DNA from: Plantactinospora sp. KBS50
GTDB lineage: Bacteria; Actinomycetota; Actinomycetes; Mycobacteriales; Micromonosporaceae
Assembly: GCF_002285795.1 (NCBI RefSeq)
Contig: NZ_CP022961.1
Span: 2,356,001-2,420,000 of the forward strand
Length of the DNA: 64,000 nt
Reading direction: 5' to 3'
Part shown: positions 20,711 to 28,674 of the stretch, piece by piece
Position numbering within the stretch: position 1 is the stretch's first letter
Layout: each line of letters starts with the position of its first letter
Program-made: the position numbers and the translations under genes
The notes under the pieces: generated by a model
The model's database searches: none
Seen by the model: the letters and a program-made list of their open reading frames with translations, nothing else
Told to the model about the DNA's origin: nothing

Positions 20711-21258
20711 TCCCGAGGGTCCGGCCGCGTGGCGCGGACGTGCGCGAGGTGCTGCGGTATTTGCTGGGGCCCGGTGAGTACGGCGAGCACCGAGATCAGC
20801 GGTTGGTGGCAGCGTGGGCGGCGGCTGCGGTCGGCGGGGTGGCAGGTCTGCCGTCGGCGTCGTCCCCCGGCGCGGCGGGCCGGCTGGCTCGTCTGCTGGA
20901 ACAGCCGGTTTTTGCCGGGGTCAACCCACCGGCCAAGCCGGTGTGGCACTGCTCGGTGCACAACCACTCGGACGATCCGGTGCTGTCCGACGAGCAGTGG
21001 GCGCAGGTCGCGGCCGCGTTCCTTGACGGGGTCGGGTTGGCCCCCGTCGGGGATCTGGCTGCGGTGCGGTGGGTGGCGGTGCGTCACGGCGACGACCACG
21101 TTCACCTGGTCGCCACACTGGTACGCCAGGACGGGCGCACCGTTTGGCCGCGCCACGATTACCGCCGCTGCCAAAGCGTGGCCCGGGAATTCGAGGAACA
21201 CCTCGGGCTGCGCCCGGGGACCCGGACGCCGGCTGTGGCTGGGGCCGGGCATGGGTGA
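20707..21258 (+). CDS. Short HUH relaxase domain (MOB-type), C-terminally truncated
   Basis: 183 residues covering only the nicking domain of an actinobacterial plasmid or ICE relaxase. VIPRVRPRGADVREVLRYLL is the usual opening, with a candidate nucleophile Tyr18. WHCSVHNH follows, and the metal-binding triad HGDDHVH has histidines at 127, 131 and 133. It ends with HDYRRC and EEHLGLR, where full relaxases continue for several hundred residues. Its TGA overlaps the tnsA ATG (ATGGGTGA), so it is read as part of the transposase operon. Either a relict cut by transposon capture or a retained single-domain nickase. Confidence 0.7.
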   Translation: MIPRVRPRGADVREVLRYLLGPGEYGEHRDQRLVAAWAAAAVGGVAGLPSASSPGAAGRLARLLEQPVFAGVNPPAKPVWHCSVHNHSDDPVLSDEQWAQVAAAFLDGVGLAPVGDLAAVRWVAVRHGDDHVHLVATLVRQDGRTVWPRHDYRRCQSVAREFEEHLGLRPGTRTPAVAGAGHG

Positions 21259-22015
21259 GGCGACGCTGCGGCCGGTGCGGGGCGGGGTGGGCGGTGACCC
21301 TCTCGGCGAGTTTGAGGTCGGCTACGTCGGCCTCGATGGCATCGAGCACCGCATTCCGCTGGCAGGCGCCTGGTCGGTGCGATTCGAGCGGGGCCGCCCG
21401 GCGCGGCGGTTTCCCCAGTACAAGGGGCAGAAGCACTTTCCTGGTCGGTGGTGGACGGCGACGATGGGCCATCACGTCGGCTACGAGTCGTGGCTGGAAC
21501 GCGACCACCTGATGCTGCTGGACTTCGACCCGGATGTGGTCGCCGTGGCTTCCCAACCGTTCTGGCTGTTCTGGGCCAACGAGCAGGGCAAGGCGCGTTC
21601 GCACGCCCCGGACTACTTCGCCCGGCTGGCCGACGGCGGCGCCCGTGTGGTCGACTGCCGCCCGGTCGAGCGGATCAAACCGAAGGACGCGGTGAGGTTC
21701 GCCCGGACTCGCGCGGCCTGCGAGCAGGTCGGCTGGGACTACCGGGTGGTGGGCGCGCCGGATGCGATCCTCGTCCGCAACGTGCGCTGGCTGGCCGGCT
21801 ATCGCCATCCGCGTCACGACCTGCCAGCGGTAGTGGCCGCGCTGCGGCGGGTGTTCGCCGAGCCTGGTGGGCTGTTGGCCGGCGCGGAGGCGGCCGGTGA
21901 TCCGATCGCGGTGCTGCCGGTGCTGTTTCACCTGCTTTGGCGCCATGACCTGCATACGGACCTGTCCACACCGCTGCATCCGGACACCGTCGTCACTGCG
22001 GCAGTGGCCAGGTGA
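21251..22015 (+). CDS. tnsA: TnsA-like heteromeric transposase endonuclease subunit
   Basis: Restriction-enzyme-like nuclease that cuts the 5' strands at Tn7-like ends together with TnsB. Candidate active-site residues are Glu in GYESWLERDHLMLLDF, Asp in SHAPDYFARL, and the strand VVDCRP, where Arg stands where E. coli TnsA has Gln-x-Lys. This variation may be normal for the actinobacterial branch. 254 residues. ATG 21251 overlaps the relaxase stop, and its own stop overlaps the tnsB GTG (GTGA). Confidence 0.85.
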   Translation: MGEATLRPVRGGVGGDPLGEFEVGYVGLDGIEHRIPLAGAWSVRFERGRPARRFPQYKGQKHFPGRWWTATMGHHVGYESWLERDHLMLLDFDPDVVAVASQPFWLFWANEQGKARSHAPDYFARLADGGARVVDCRPVERIKPKDAVRFARTRAACEQVGWDYRVVGAPDAILVRNVRWLAGYRHPRHDLPAVVAALRRVFAEPGGLLAGAEAAGDPIAVLPVLFHLLWRHDLHTDLSTPLHPDTVVTAAVAR

Positions 22016-24012
22016 CGCCGCGACCGGTACTGCGCCCAGGTGACTGCGTGCACTTCGACGGCGGTGAGCACCAGGCGGTGGGGCTGGCCGGGGCGTCGGT
22101 GCGGCTGCGCTCGGAGGCCGCAGGCGCCGACCAGGTGGTGCTGGCCGGGCACCTGATGGCGTCACCCGACTTCGCGGTCGTCGACGGGTGCCCGGCACCG
22201 GACGTGGAGCCGTTCGGGTTGCTCGACGCGCTGCCCGAGGACGTGCTCGCCGCGGCCAAGCAGTGGGAACGCCACATCGTGGAGGTCGAGACCGGGCTGC
22301 CGCCGCACGCACCGCTCGATGCGACGCCGAGTCCCGAGTACGACCCGGCGAAGCGCAGCCTGGCCGAGCGGCAGCGGGCCAAGGGCGCCGAGTTGGGCGT
22401 CAGCTACCGCACGGTCGAAAACCGGCGGCTGCGCTACGCCGCCCAAGGGCTGTGGGGGCTGGTCGACCAGCGAGCGGTGCGGAACTGGGAGGTCACCGGC
22501 CGGGCCGACGCGCGGCTGGTCGAGGTTGTCCGGGAGGTCATCGCGGCGCAGACCGACGCCTCGACCGGCACCCGCTCCCGCTTGATCCGCCAGGTCGTCA
22601 AACGGGTAGCGGAGATCCACGGGTCCGGGGTGGTGCCGCTGCCCGGTCGCAGCGCCTTCTACGAGCTGGTTGACCGGCTCGCCGCCGGCAAGCACACCTT
22701 CGGCTCGGCGGTCACGCGCCGGCAGATGGCCAACCGACCCACCGGCGTGTTCACTCCGACGTTCGCCTCCCGCCCGGGTGAGCAGGTGCAGATCGACTCC
22801 ACCCCAATCGACGTCATGGTGATTCTCGACGACGGCCTGCCGGTCCGGGCCGACCTGACCATCGCCGTTGACATCGCCACCCGCACGATCTGCGCCGCCG
22901 TGTTGCGCCCGGTCGGCACGAAGGCGGTCGACGCGGCGCTGCTGCTGGCCAAGATGCTGGTCCCGGAGCCGATGCGGCCCGGCTGGGCAAACGCGCTGCG
23001 ACTGTCGGCGTCGCGGATGCCGCATGCCCGGCTGGTCGACATCGACACCCGCATGCGGGAAGCCGCAGCGCGGCCGGTCATCGTCCCGGACCAGATCGTC
23101 ATCGACCACGGCCGGGTGTTCGTCTCGGAAACCTTCGAGCGAGCCTGCAACCGACTCGGCATCTCCGTCCAGCCGGCCCGCAAGGGCACCCCGACCGACA
23201 AGGGCGTGGTCGAGGCCACCAACGACGCAGTCAAGACCCTGTTCGCGCAGCACGTCGCCGGCTACACCGGCAGCAACCCGACGATGCGCGGTCGCGACGT
23301 CACCGGCGAGTGGACCATCGGCGAGTTGCAGGATCTGCTCGACGAGTGGCTCATTGTCGGCTGGCAGCACCGCCCGCACGACGAATTGCGTGACCCACAC
23401 CAGCCTCGCCGGGTGCTCACCCCGAACGAGAAGTACGCCGCGCTGGTCGCCGCCGCCGGCTACCTCCCGCTGACCCTGTCCGGCGAGGACTATCTGGAGT
23501 TGCTGCCGGTCAAGTGGAGGCGGATCACCGACGAGGGCATCCAGATCGACAACCGCACCTACAACGCTGCCGCCCTTGGCCCCTACCGGCACCAGCGGTC
23601 CGGAATGGTCGCCAAGCGTGACCGGTGGGAGGTGCACTACGACCCCTACGACGTCTCCCAGGTCCACCTACGCACCCCGGACGGCTGGGTCACCGTCCCG
23701 TGGACGCATCTGCCGATGGTGTCCGCGCCGTTCGCCGACTTCACCTGGCGGCACGCCCGCCGTCTGGCCGGAAGGGGAGCCACCGAAACCCAGATCGCCC
23801 GGGTTCTCGACCTGCTCACCCGCGCCGAGCACGGACCGGACAAGGCGAGCGCCCGCATCACCGCCCGCACCCGCGCCGGTCAAGCCACCCACCGACCTCA
23901 ACTGCCCGAGCCTGCCCCACCCTTGGCCGTCAACGAATCCACCGCGCCGGACGCCGAGGTCATCCCGTTCGGGATCTTCGACGCCGACGCCGAAGCGGAA
24001 AAGTGGATATGA
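22012..24012 (+). CDS. tnsB: TnsB/Mu-type DDE transposase
   Basis: Catalyses 3'-end cleavage and strand transfer. 666 residues: N-terminal HTH region (AKGAELGVSYRTVENRRLRY), then the RNase-H-fold integrase core with Asp262 (VQIDSTP), Asp365 (VIDHGRV) and Glu401 (GVVEATND), an intact DD(35)E triad. The Mu-type C-terminal barrel follows (IQIDNRTYNAAALGPYR) and an acidic tail that probably contacts TnsC. GTG 22012 and the stop at 24010-24012 both form 4-nt overlaps with neighbours, so the operon is translationally coupled. Confidence 0.92.
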   Translation: MTPRPVLRPGDCVHFDGGEHQAVGLAGASVRLRSEAAGADQVVLAGHLMASPDFAVVDGCPAPDVEPFGLLDALPEDVLAAAKQWERHIVEVETGLPPHAPLDATPSPEYDPAKRSLAERQRAKGAELGVSYRTVENRRLRYAAQGLWGLVDQRAVRNWEVTGRADARLVEVVREVIAAQTDASTGTRSRLIRQVVKRVAEIHGSGVVPLPGRSAFYELVDRLAAGKHTFGSAVTRRQMANRPTGVFTPTFASRPGEQVQIDSTPIDVMVILDDGLPVRADLTIAVDIATRTICAAVLRPVGTKAVDAALLLAKMLVPEPMRPGWANALRLSASRMPHARLVDIDTRMREAAARPVIVPDQIVIDHGRVFVSETFERACNRLGISVQPARKGTPTDKGVVEATNDAVKTLFAQHVAGYTGSNPTMRGRDVTGEWTIGELQDLLDEWLIVGWQHRPHDELRDPHQPRRVLTPNEKYAALVAAAGYLPLTLSGEDYLELLPVKWRRITDEGIQIDNRTYNAAALGPYRHQRSGMVAKRDRWEVHYDPYDVSQVHLRTPDGWVTVPWTHLPMVSAPFADFTWRHARRLAGRGATETQIARVLDLLTRAEHGPDKASARITARTRAGQATHRPQLPEPAPPLAVNESTAPDAEVIPFGIFDADAEAEKWI

Positions 24013-24818
24013 ACACCGTCGCCGACGACGATGTGATCACGCCGGAGGAACCGCCGACCACCAAGGAAGGCTGGCGCCGGTTCGTGGACTACCAGCCCGA
24101 ACCACCGGCCGCGCTCAGCGCCGAGCAACTCCTCGCGCTGACCCGGTCGCGGCGGGCCGCGCACGACGAAGCCCGCCGCGACTACCACGCCGAACTGCCG
24201 CTGGTGAACACACCGATCATCCGACAGATGCTCGGCACCGGTCGGCTGCTGGTCCAGCTCAACCGGCGGCAAGTCTCCGCCCGGCGCGGCCTGATCCTGT
24301 CCGGCGCCAGCGGCACCGGCAAAACCACCGCACTGACCCAACTCGGCCGCACCCACGAACGCGCCGTCCGCAAACGGCACCCCGACAGCCGCCACCGGCT
24401 TCCGGTCGCCTACGTCACCGTCCCACCGGCCGCGACCGCCAAAATGCTCGCCGTCGAGTTCGCTCGCTTCTACGGCCTGGAGTTTTCCGCCCGGGCCAAC
24501 ATGCCCGACATCGTCAACGCGGTCTGCACCGCCGCCGCTAACACCGGCATCGAACTGGTTCTGGTCGACGAGATCCACAACCTCAACCTCGCCACCCGAG
24601 CCGGCGCCGAGGTGTCCGACCAGCTCAAATACTTCGCCGAAAGGCTGCCGGCCACCTTCGTCTACGCCGGCATCGACGTCGAAGCCGAAGGGCTGTTCGC
24701 CGGCGTCCGCGGACGCCAGATCGCCGGCCGGTTCACCCTCATCGCGTCCACCCCGTTCGCCTACGGCGCCACCGAGCAGCGCACCGCCTGGCGGTCACTA
24801 ATCGCCACTCTCGAAGCC
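24009..24818 (+). pseudogene. tnsC: tnsC-like AAA+ ATPase, 3' end deleted
   Basis: Transposition regulator that links TniQ target choice to TnsAB. Walker A GASGTGKT is at residues 99-106, Walker B LVLVDEIH includes Asp187-Glu188, and the sequence continues to AWRSLIATLEA. The homologous copy at 28306-28674 continues for about 85 more residues, but here the frame jumps into tniQ sequence at about 24815. Translation then runs out of frame through the tniQ remnant to 25463, giving a low-complexity Pro/Thr/Ser tail. Probably non-functional, although the ATPase core is whole. Confidence 0.8.
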
Positions 24819-25345
24819 AGCCCGACTACCGGCCGAAGGTCGCCAAGGACCCGATCGCCCACTGGATCGACGACGACTGCTGGCGACCACCCAGCCTGCC
24901 CCGAACCACCTACCGCACCCAGCGCGGCTTCGGCGGCCACACCATCCCCAAGGCCAACCAGCACAGCATCGACCGGCACCGACGCAGCGCCCGCTGGTTC
25001 GCCCGCAACCGCCGCGGCGGCCGCGGCATCCTCTACCACCGCCACGTCGGGCCCGTCCTCGCCCGCGACTGGTCACGTCGTATGGAACTGTTCATCGGCA
25101 CCGTCGACGCGAGCGCCGAAGCAGCCGCCTTCCCCGACCCCGACACCCCGGCCACCAACGTCGGTGACACCACCGCGCCCGTCATCGCCGACTACAAGAG
25201 ACCAACCGCGGTGCAGTCCGACTACCTCGACACCGCCATCAACCCCGCCCCCTGGCCGACCCGCGACTCGCCACCAGAACCACGCGGAGGACGACCGCTA
25301 CTCGGACACGAACGCAAGGTTTTTCTCACCGCACCGACACGCTGA
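24813..25345 (+). pseudogene. tniQ: tniQ 3' remnant of element 1
   Basis: Read in frame to the stop at 25343, this gives DYRPKVAKDPIAHWIDDDCW, NQHSIDRHRRSARWFARNRR and VLARDWSRRMELF. It matches the C-terminal half of the TniQ copy at 29445-29930. The N-terminal half, with its zinc-finger region, is missing. A GCCA shared by the tnsC and tniQ sides at the junction suggests a microhomology deletion of roughly 1 kb, judged from the spacing in element 2. Confidence 0.75.
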
Positions 25346-25378
25346 CCTCGGCGTCCAACCGCGGCATACGATCTCGAC

Positions 25379-26053
25379 ATGCAGCGGCTGGCGCTCTTCG
25401 ATCTGGACAACACGCTCGTCAACCGCAGCGCGGCCTTCCGCGCATGGGCCCACGAGTTCGTAGCCGACCACCACCTCGACGACGCCGCATTGACCTGGCT
25501 CCTGGAAACCGACGCCCGAACCTACGGCACGAAAGGCCCCTTCTTCCACGCCGTTCGCGAGGCTTTTCGCCTCGATCAAGCTGCCGACGAACTCTGGCAG
25601 CAATACCGCCAGCGCATGCCGGAACTGGTTGCCTGCCGCTCACAAGATCTGGAAGCGCTGCGCCTGCTGCGCGCCGCCGGCTGGCGGATCGGGATCGTGA
25701 CCAACGGCATGACCGACAACCAACACTGCAAGATCCACCGCGCTGGCCTTAACACACTGGTCGACGGCTGGTGCATCTCCGACGAAGTCGGCATCCGTAA
25801 ACCCGAACCGGCGATCTTCAGCATCACCGCGCAGCGCTGCGGCACATCGATAACGCGCGGCGGCTGGATGATCGGCGACGACCCGATCCTCGACGTCGCC
25901 GGCGGACGCCGCGCTGGATTGCGCACCATCTGGCTGCAAACCGAGTCGACATCGTGGCCCGAGCGCCAACCAGGACCCGACAACACCGTCGTCGCCGTCG
26001 CAGACGCCGTCGAAGTCCTCCTCCAGACGGCGATGCCCGCCACGAGAAATTGA
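25379..26053 (+). CDS. HAD-superfamily hydrolase (cargo)
   Basis: Phosphatase-type HAD protein, 224 residues. Motif I DLDNTLV (nucleophile Asp and acid/base Asp), motif II VTNG, motif III Lys in GIRKPEP and motif IV GDDPILDV are all present, with an all-helical cap between I and II. The small-molecule substrate is unknown. It lies 34 bp after the tniQ remnant and 24 bp before the DinB gene, as transposon cargo rather than a chromosomal operon. Confidence 0.88.
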   Translation: MQRLALFDLDNTLVNRSAAFRAWAHEFVADHHLDDAALTWLLETDARTYGTKGPFFHAVREAFRLDQAADELWQQYRQRMPELVACRSQDLEALRLLRAAGWRIGIVTNGMTDNQHCKIHRAGLNTLVDGWCISDEVGIRKPEPAIFSITAQRCGTSITRGGWMIGDDPILDVAGGRRAGLRTIWLQTESTSWPERQPGPDNTVVAVADAVEVLLQTAMPATRN

Positions 26054-26077
26054 CGGCCTACGGCAGGATCGTTCTCC

Positions 26078-26707
26078 ATGATCGATGATTTCGCGAAAGA
26101 GTACCTGCACAGCGATCTGCGAGATATTCGCGAGGTGATGCTGTGGAAACTCGACGGGCTTTCCGAGTACGACATCCGCCGTCCCCTCACCCTGACCGGA
26201 ACCAACCTTCTCGGCCTGGTCAAGCACCTGTCGATCACGGAGGCAAGATACTTCGGCGACATCTTCGACCGGCCGTTCCCCGAACCCATACCCCGGTGGG
26301 ACGACGCCGACGCGGGCGACGCGGCCATGTGGGCGACCGAGCACGAGACGCGCGAGGAGATCATCGACCGGTACCGTCGCGTGTGGGAGCACTCGGACGC
26401 GACGATCGCCGCCCTGGCGATCGACTCGCCCGGCCACGTGCCCTGGTGGCCACGCCCCAATGTGAAGCTGTTCAACATCCTGGTCCACGTTCTCACCGAG
26501 ACCAGCCGGCACGCCGGACACGCCGACATCCTGCGCGAACAGCTCGACGGCTCGACCGGGTTCATGGCCAAATACGCGGACGCGCAGCCCGACACGGCCT
26601 ACTGGGAAGCTCGGCGCGCGACGATCGAACGGGCCGCTACAGCAGCCGCCACCAAGCCCGATCACGCTCCAGGAAGACCGCACAGACCCGCTCCGATCGA
26701 ACCTTGA
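26078..26707 (+). CDS. DinB/DUF664-family protein (cargo)
   Basis: Four-helix-bundle protein of the DinB-like, mycothiol-dependent-enzyme superfamily, 209 residues. The likely metal-site histidines are in GLVKHLSITEARYF and in TSRHAGHADILREQ. Such proteins include thiol S-transferases and maleylpyruvate isomerase relatives, and the substrate cannot be told here. ATG 26078. It ends 15 bp before the right-end repeat of element 1. Confidence 0.85.
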   Translation: MIDDFAKEYLHSDLRDIREVMLWKLDGLSEYDIRRPLTLTGTNLLGLVKHLSITEARYFGDIFDRPFPEPIPRWDDADAGDAAMWATEHETREEIIDRYRRVWEHSDATIAALAIDSPGHVPWWPRPNVKLFNILVHVLTETSRHAGHADILREQLDGSTGFMAKYADAQPDTAYWEARRATIERAATAAATKPDHAPGRPHRPAPIEP

Positions 26708-26721
26708 CCGGGAAACCGCGA

Positions 26722-26761
26722 GTAAGTCCGGACACTTCGATCCACCAGTGTCCGGACTTAC
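26722..26761. repeat. Perfect 14-bp inverted repeat at the right end of element 1
   Basis: GTAAGTCCGGACAC (26722-26735) and GTGTCCGGACTTAC (26748-26761) form a perfect inverted repeat with a 12-nt spacer. A weaker version (11 of 13 paired) occurs at 32863-32902. It may be a terminal binding-site pair or a terminator after the DinB gene. Confidence 0.75.
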
Positions 26762-26798
26762 CTTGCAGGCCGCTGGTCAGCGCTTTGATCATCCACAA
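26750..26798. repeat. Right-end repeat R1 (GTCCGGAC...TGATCATCC)
   Basis: About 49 bp: GTCCGGACTTACCTTG, then GCTGGTCAGC, then TTGATCATCC. Related copies are R2 (32891-32940) and R3 (32967-33016) in the same orientation. The order of short palindromes (GTCCGGAC, GCTGGTCAGC, TGATCA) is kept in R1 and R2 and is slightly changed in R3. Candidate transposon end or attachment-type site. Confidence 0.7.
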
Positions 26799-26802
26799 TT
26801 CT

Positions 26803-26831
26803 CGCCTGGACGCGACAGTCCCGTCCAGGCG
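26803..26831. terminator. 10-bp stem hairpin after R1
   Basis: CGCCTGGACG (26803-26812) pairs perfectly with CGTCCAGGCG (26822-26831) across a 9-nt loop. A plausible transcription terminator between the cargo genes and the methyltransferase. A short GTTGGCCA/TGGCCAAC inverted pair lies just downstream, towards 26894. Confidence 0.5.
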
Positions 26832-26951
26832 TAGTTGGCCAGTCCGCCTGAAGGTGGCCAGCAGCGTGGTCTCGTCCGCCCGAAGATGGCCAACCCTGCA
26901 CCGAGGTTCTCGGCAGCTTCGTCCCGACTGCCACTCTGGAACACTGGCCGC

Positions 26952-27656
26952 GTGACGGACGAACGCAGAACGCGAGTTCGGGATGTACGCAGCCAACTTG
27001 CCCAAGAAGGGCCGGTGTGGACGCGCGGACCTGAACTCGACTTCCAGACCGTGACCTTGCCCGAACGCGACTGCGACCTCGTTCGTGATCTCTTGGTCGC
27101 CGAGAAGGCGCAGACGGTCGTGGAGATCGGGCTCGCGTACGGGAGTTCCGCCCTCGCCATCGGAGAGGCCCTGCTGGCCGTCGACGCACCGAACCCCCGC
27201 CACATTGTGATCGATCCGTTCCAGCAGCAGGCGTACAACAACGTCGGGTGGGACTTGCTGTGTTCTGCGGGCTTGGATTCCATAGCCGATCTTGTCGCCG
27301 CCCCCTCGTCGCTCGCGCTGGCCCAACTCGTCATGGACGGGGTCGTGGCAGATGCGGCCTTCATCGACGGTAGCCACCGGTTTCACGAGGTCTTCGTCGA
27401 TATCTACTTCCTTCGCAAGATCGTCAAGCCGGGCGGTCTGCTCCTTCTAGACGATGACTACCACCCGTCGGTCCGGGCCGCAGTGCGATATTACGAGCGG
27501 AACGTCGGGTTCACGCCACTCCCGGACGCGTTCGCGACCGGATCCCTCAAGAACATCGGTGGGGACGGCACGGCCGAGGTTGTCCGCCGATGCCGAGCCG
27601 TCAGGCTGCCCGCTCCGTCGTTCGAGCCGGCGTTCGAGGGCTTTAAGCCCTTCTGA
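26952..27656 (+). CDS. Class I SAM-dependent methyltransferase (Methyltransf_24-like)
   Basis: Rossmann methyltransferase, 234 residues. SAM-binding motif I is VVEIGLAYGSSALAIGEAL, motif II HIVIDPF, an acidic AAFIDGSHRF, and the post-motif LVKPGG-like region IVKPGGLLLLDDDYH. The substrate is unknown; relatives act on natural products or cephalosporin-type scaffolds. GTG 26952 is my choice; in-frame codons upstream to 26835 encode no family similarity. It lies between the two Tn7-like elements. Confidence 0.8.
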   Translation: MTDERRTRVRDVRSQLAQEGPVWTRGPELDFQTVTLPERDCDLVRDLLVAEKAQTVVEIGLAYGSSALAIGEALLAVDAPNPRHIVIDPFQQQAYNNVGWDLLCSAGLDSIADLVAAPSSLALAQLVMDGVVADAAFIDGSHRFHEVFVDIYFLRKIVKPGGLLLLDDDYHPSVRAAVRYYERNVGFTPLPDAFATGSLKNIGGDGTAEVVRRCRAVRLPAPSFEPAFEGFKPF

Positions 27657-27759
27657 CTGGCCGACCCCTTGGGCGATCGCGTCTACCCTTCCGGGGCATC
27701 GATGAACATTTCTGATGCGCCTCCCCGGTTGTGTCGATGAAATCCGATAGCGTGCCGAG

Positions 27760-28054
27760 ATGCTGCACGCGGTGCCTGGCCCTGGTAGTCCGCTGACGGC
27801 TGAGTTCGAGGTCAGCGCCATCGGCTCCGATGGGGCCGAGACTCGTGCAACCTTGTTCGACTCGGCTGAGGCTCGGTTCGATCTCGGCAAACCAGTCCGC
27901 TCGTTCTCTTCGCGCAAACGAAAAGCGGCACTTCCCGGGTCTGTGGTGGTCGTCGACGACGCGCGGACATGTCGGCTATGAGTCCTGGCTGGAGCGGGAC
28001 CACCTGATGCTGCTCGTCTTCGAGCCTTCGGTGGTCGGCATCGCCTCGAGCTGA
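27760..28054 (+). pseudogene. tnsA: tnsA 5' fragment of element 2, frameshifted
   Basis: One frame gives EFEVSAIGSDGAE and KPVRSFSSRKRK. After a -1 shift near 27925, another frame gives KRHFPGLWWSSTTRGHVGYE and WLERDHLMLLVFEPSVVGIAS. This parallels the element 1 TnsA (KHFPGRWW, GYESWLERDHLMLLDF). It is cut at about 28047, where IS3 sequence begins. The nuclease half is missing. Confidence 0.75.
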
Positions 28055-28305
28055 AAGACCGCTTCGGGGTCGAGCCCATCCTCCGGGTCCTCAACGTGGC
28101 TGTCTCCACCTACTACGGCTGGCGCGCCCAAGCCGCGAAGCCGTCTGTCCGGCGACGCGAGGATGCGGAACTGGCCGTGGAGATCGCAGAGATCCACGAC
28201 GTGTCGGGCGGCACCTACGGCAGCCCACGAGTGCATGCGATGTTGCGTCGGCAGGGCCGGCAGGTGGGGCGCAAGCGGGTCGAGCGGCTGATGCGCGACG
28301 CCGGC
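28046..28305 (+). pseudogene. IS3-family transposase orfB N-terminal fragment
   Basis: Translates as LKDRFGVEPILRVLNVAVST, YYGWRA, then GGTYGSPRVHAMLRRQGRQV and KRVERLMRD, the HTH_21 region of IS3-group OrfB. The DDE domain is absent. The fragment is flanked on the left by tnsA and joined in frame on the right to tnsC at about 28305. No IS ends were recognised. Confidence 0.75.
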
Positions 28306-28674
28306 CGGCAGATCGCCGGCCGGTTCACCCTGATCGCGTCCACCCCATTTGCCTACGGCACCACCGAGCAGCGCACCGCCTGGCGGTCCCTGATCGCCAC
28401 CCCCGAAGCCATGCTCCGCCTGCACCAGCACAGTCCCGGAACCCTGGTCGCGTTGGACGAGTACCTCCACCGCCGCAGCTCCGGCATGATCGACAGCCTG
28501 TCCCAACTGATCCGCGGCGCGGCGATCCTGGCCATCGAGGACGGCACCGAACAGATCACCCGCGACCTGCTCGACCTGGTCCCGGTCGACTTTGCCGCCG
28601 AGAAAGCCGCCCGGTCCGCTCCACCCGGCCAGCGCAAACGCCGGAACGCCAAGACCGCCGCCGCGACGGCCTGA
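28306..28674 (+). pseudogene. tnsC: tnsC 3' fragment of element 2, fused to IS3 orfB
   Basis: Encodes RQIAGRFTLIASTPFAYG, TEQRTAWRSLIAT and the C-terminal helical part LVALDEYLHRRSSGMIDSLS, ending in a basic Lys/Arg/Ala tail. It supplies exactly the TnsC C-terminus that element 1 lacks. The open frame starts at 28096 in IS3 sequence, so a 192-residue chimera is theoretically translatable. Its TGA overlaps the tniQ ATG by one base. Confidence 0.75.

Larger units (their letters stand above)
20192..26798 (+). mobile_element. Tn7-like element 1 (mobC'-relaxase-tnsA-tnsB-tnsC'-tniQ' plus cargo)
   Basis: Bounded on the left by the TTGTGGAGTCCGG repeats and on the right by the GTCCGGAC repeat R1. 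It contains a tightly overlapping operon: mobC remnant, HUH domain, tnsA, tnsB, truncated tnsC. A tniQ tail and HAD and DinB cargo genes follow. Limits are inferred from repeats; target-site duplications were not identified. TnsA and TnsB look intact, but the loss of the tnsC and tniQ halves should prevent autonomous movement. Confidence 0.6.

Noticed and set aside
24818-25463. Pro/Thr/Ser-rich C-terminal tail of the tnsC frame
   Set aside because: It is out-of-frame reading of tniQ sequence after the deletion, not a real domain.
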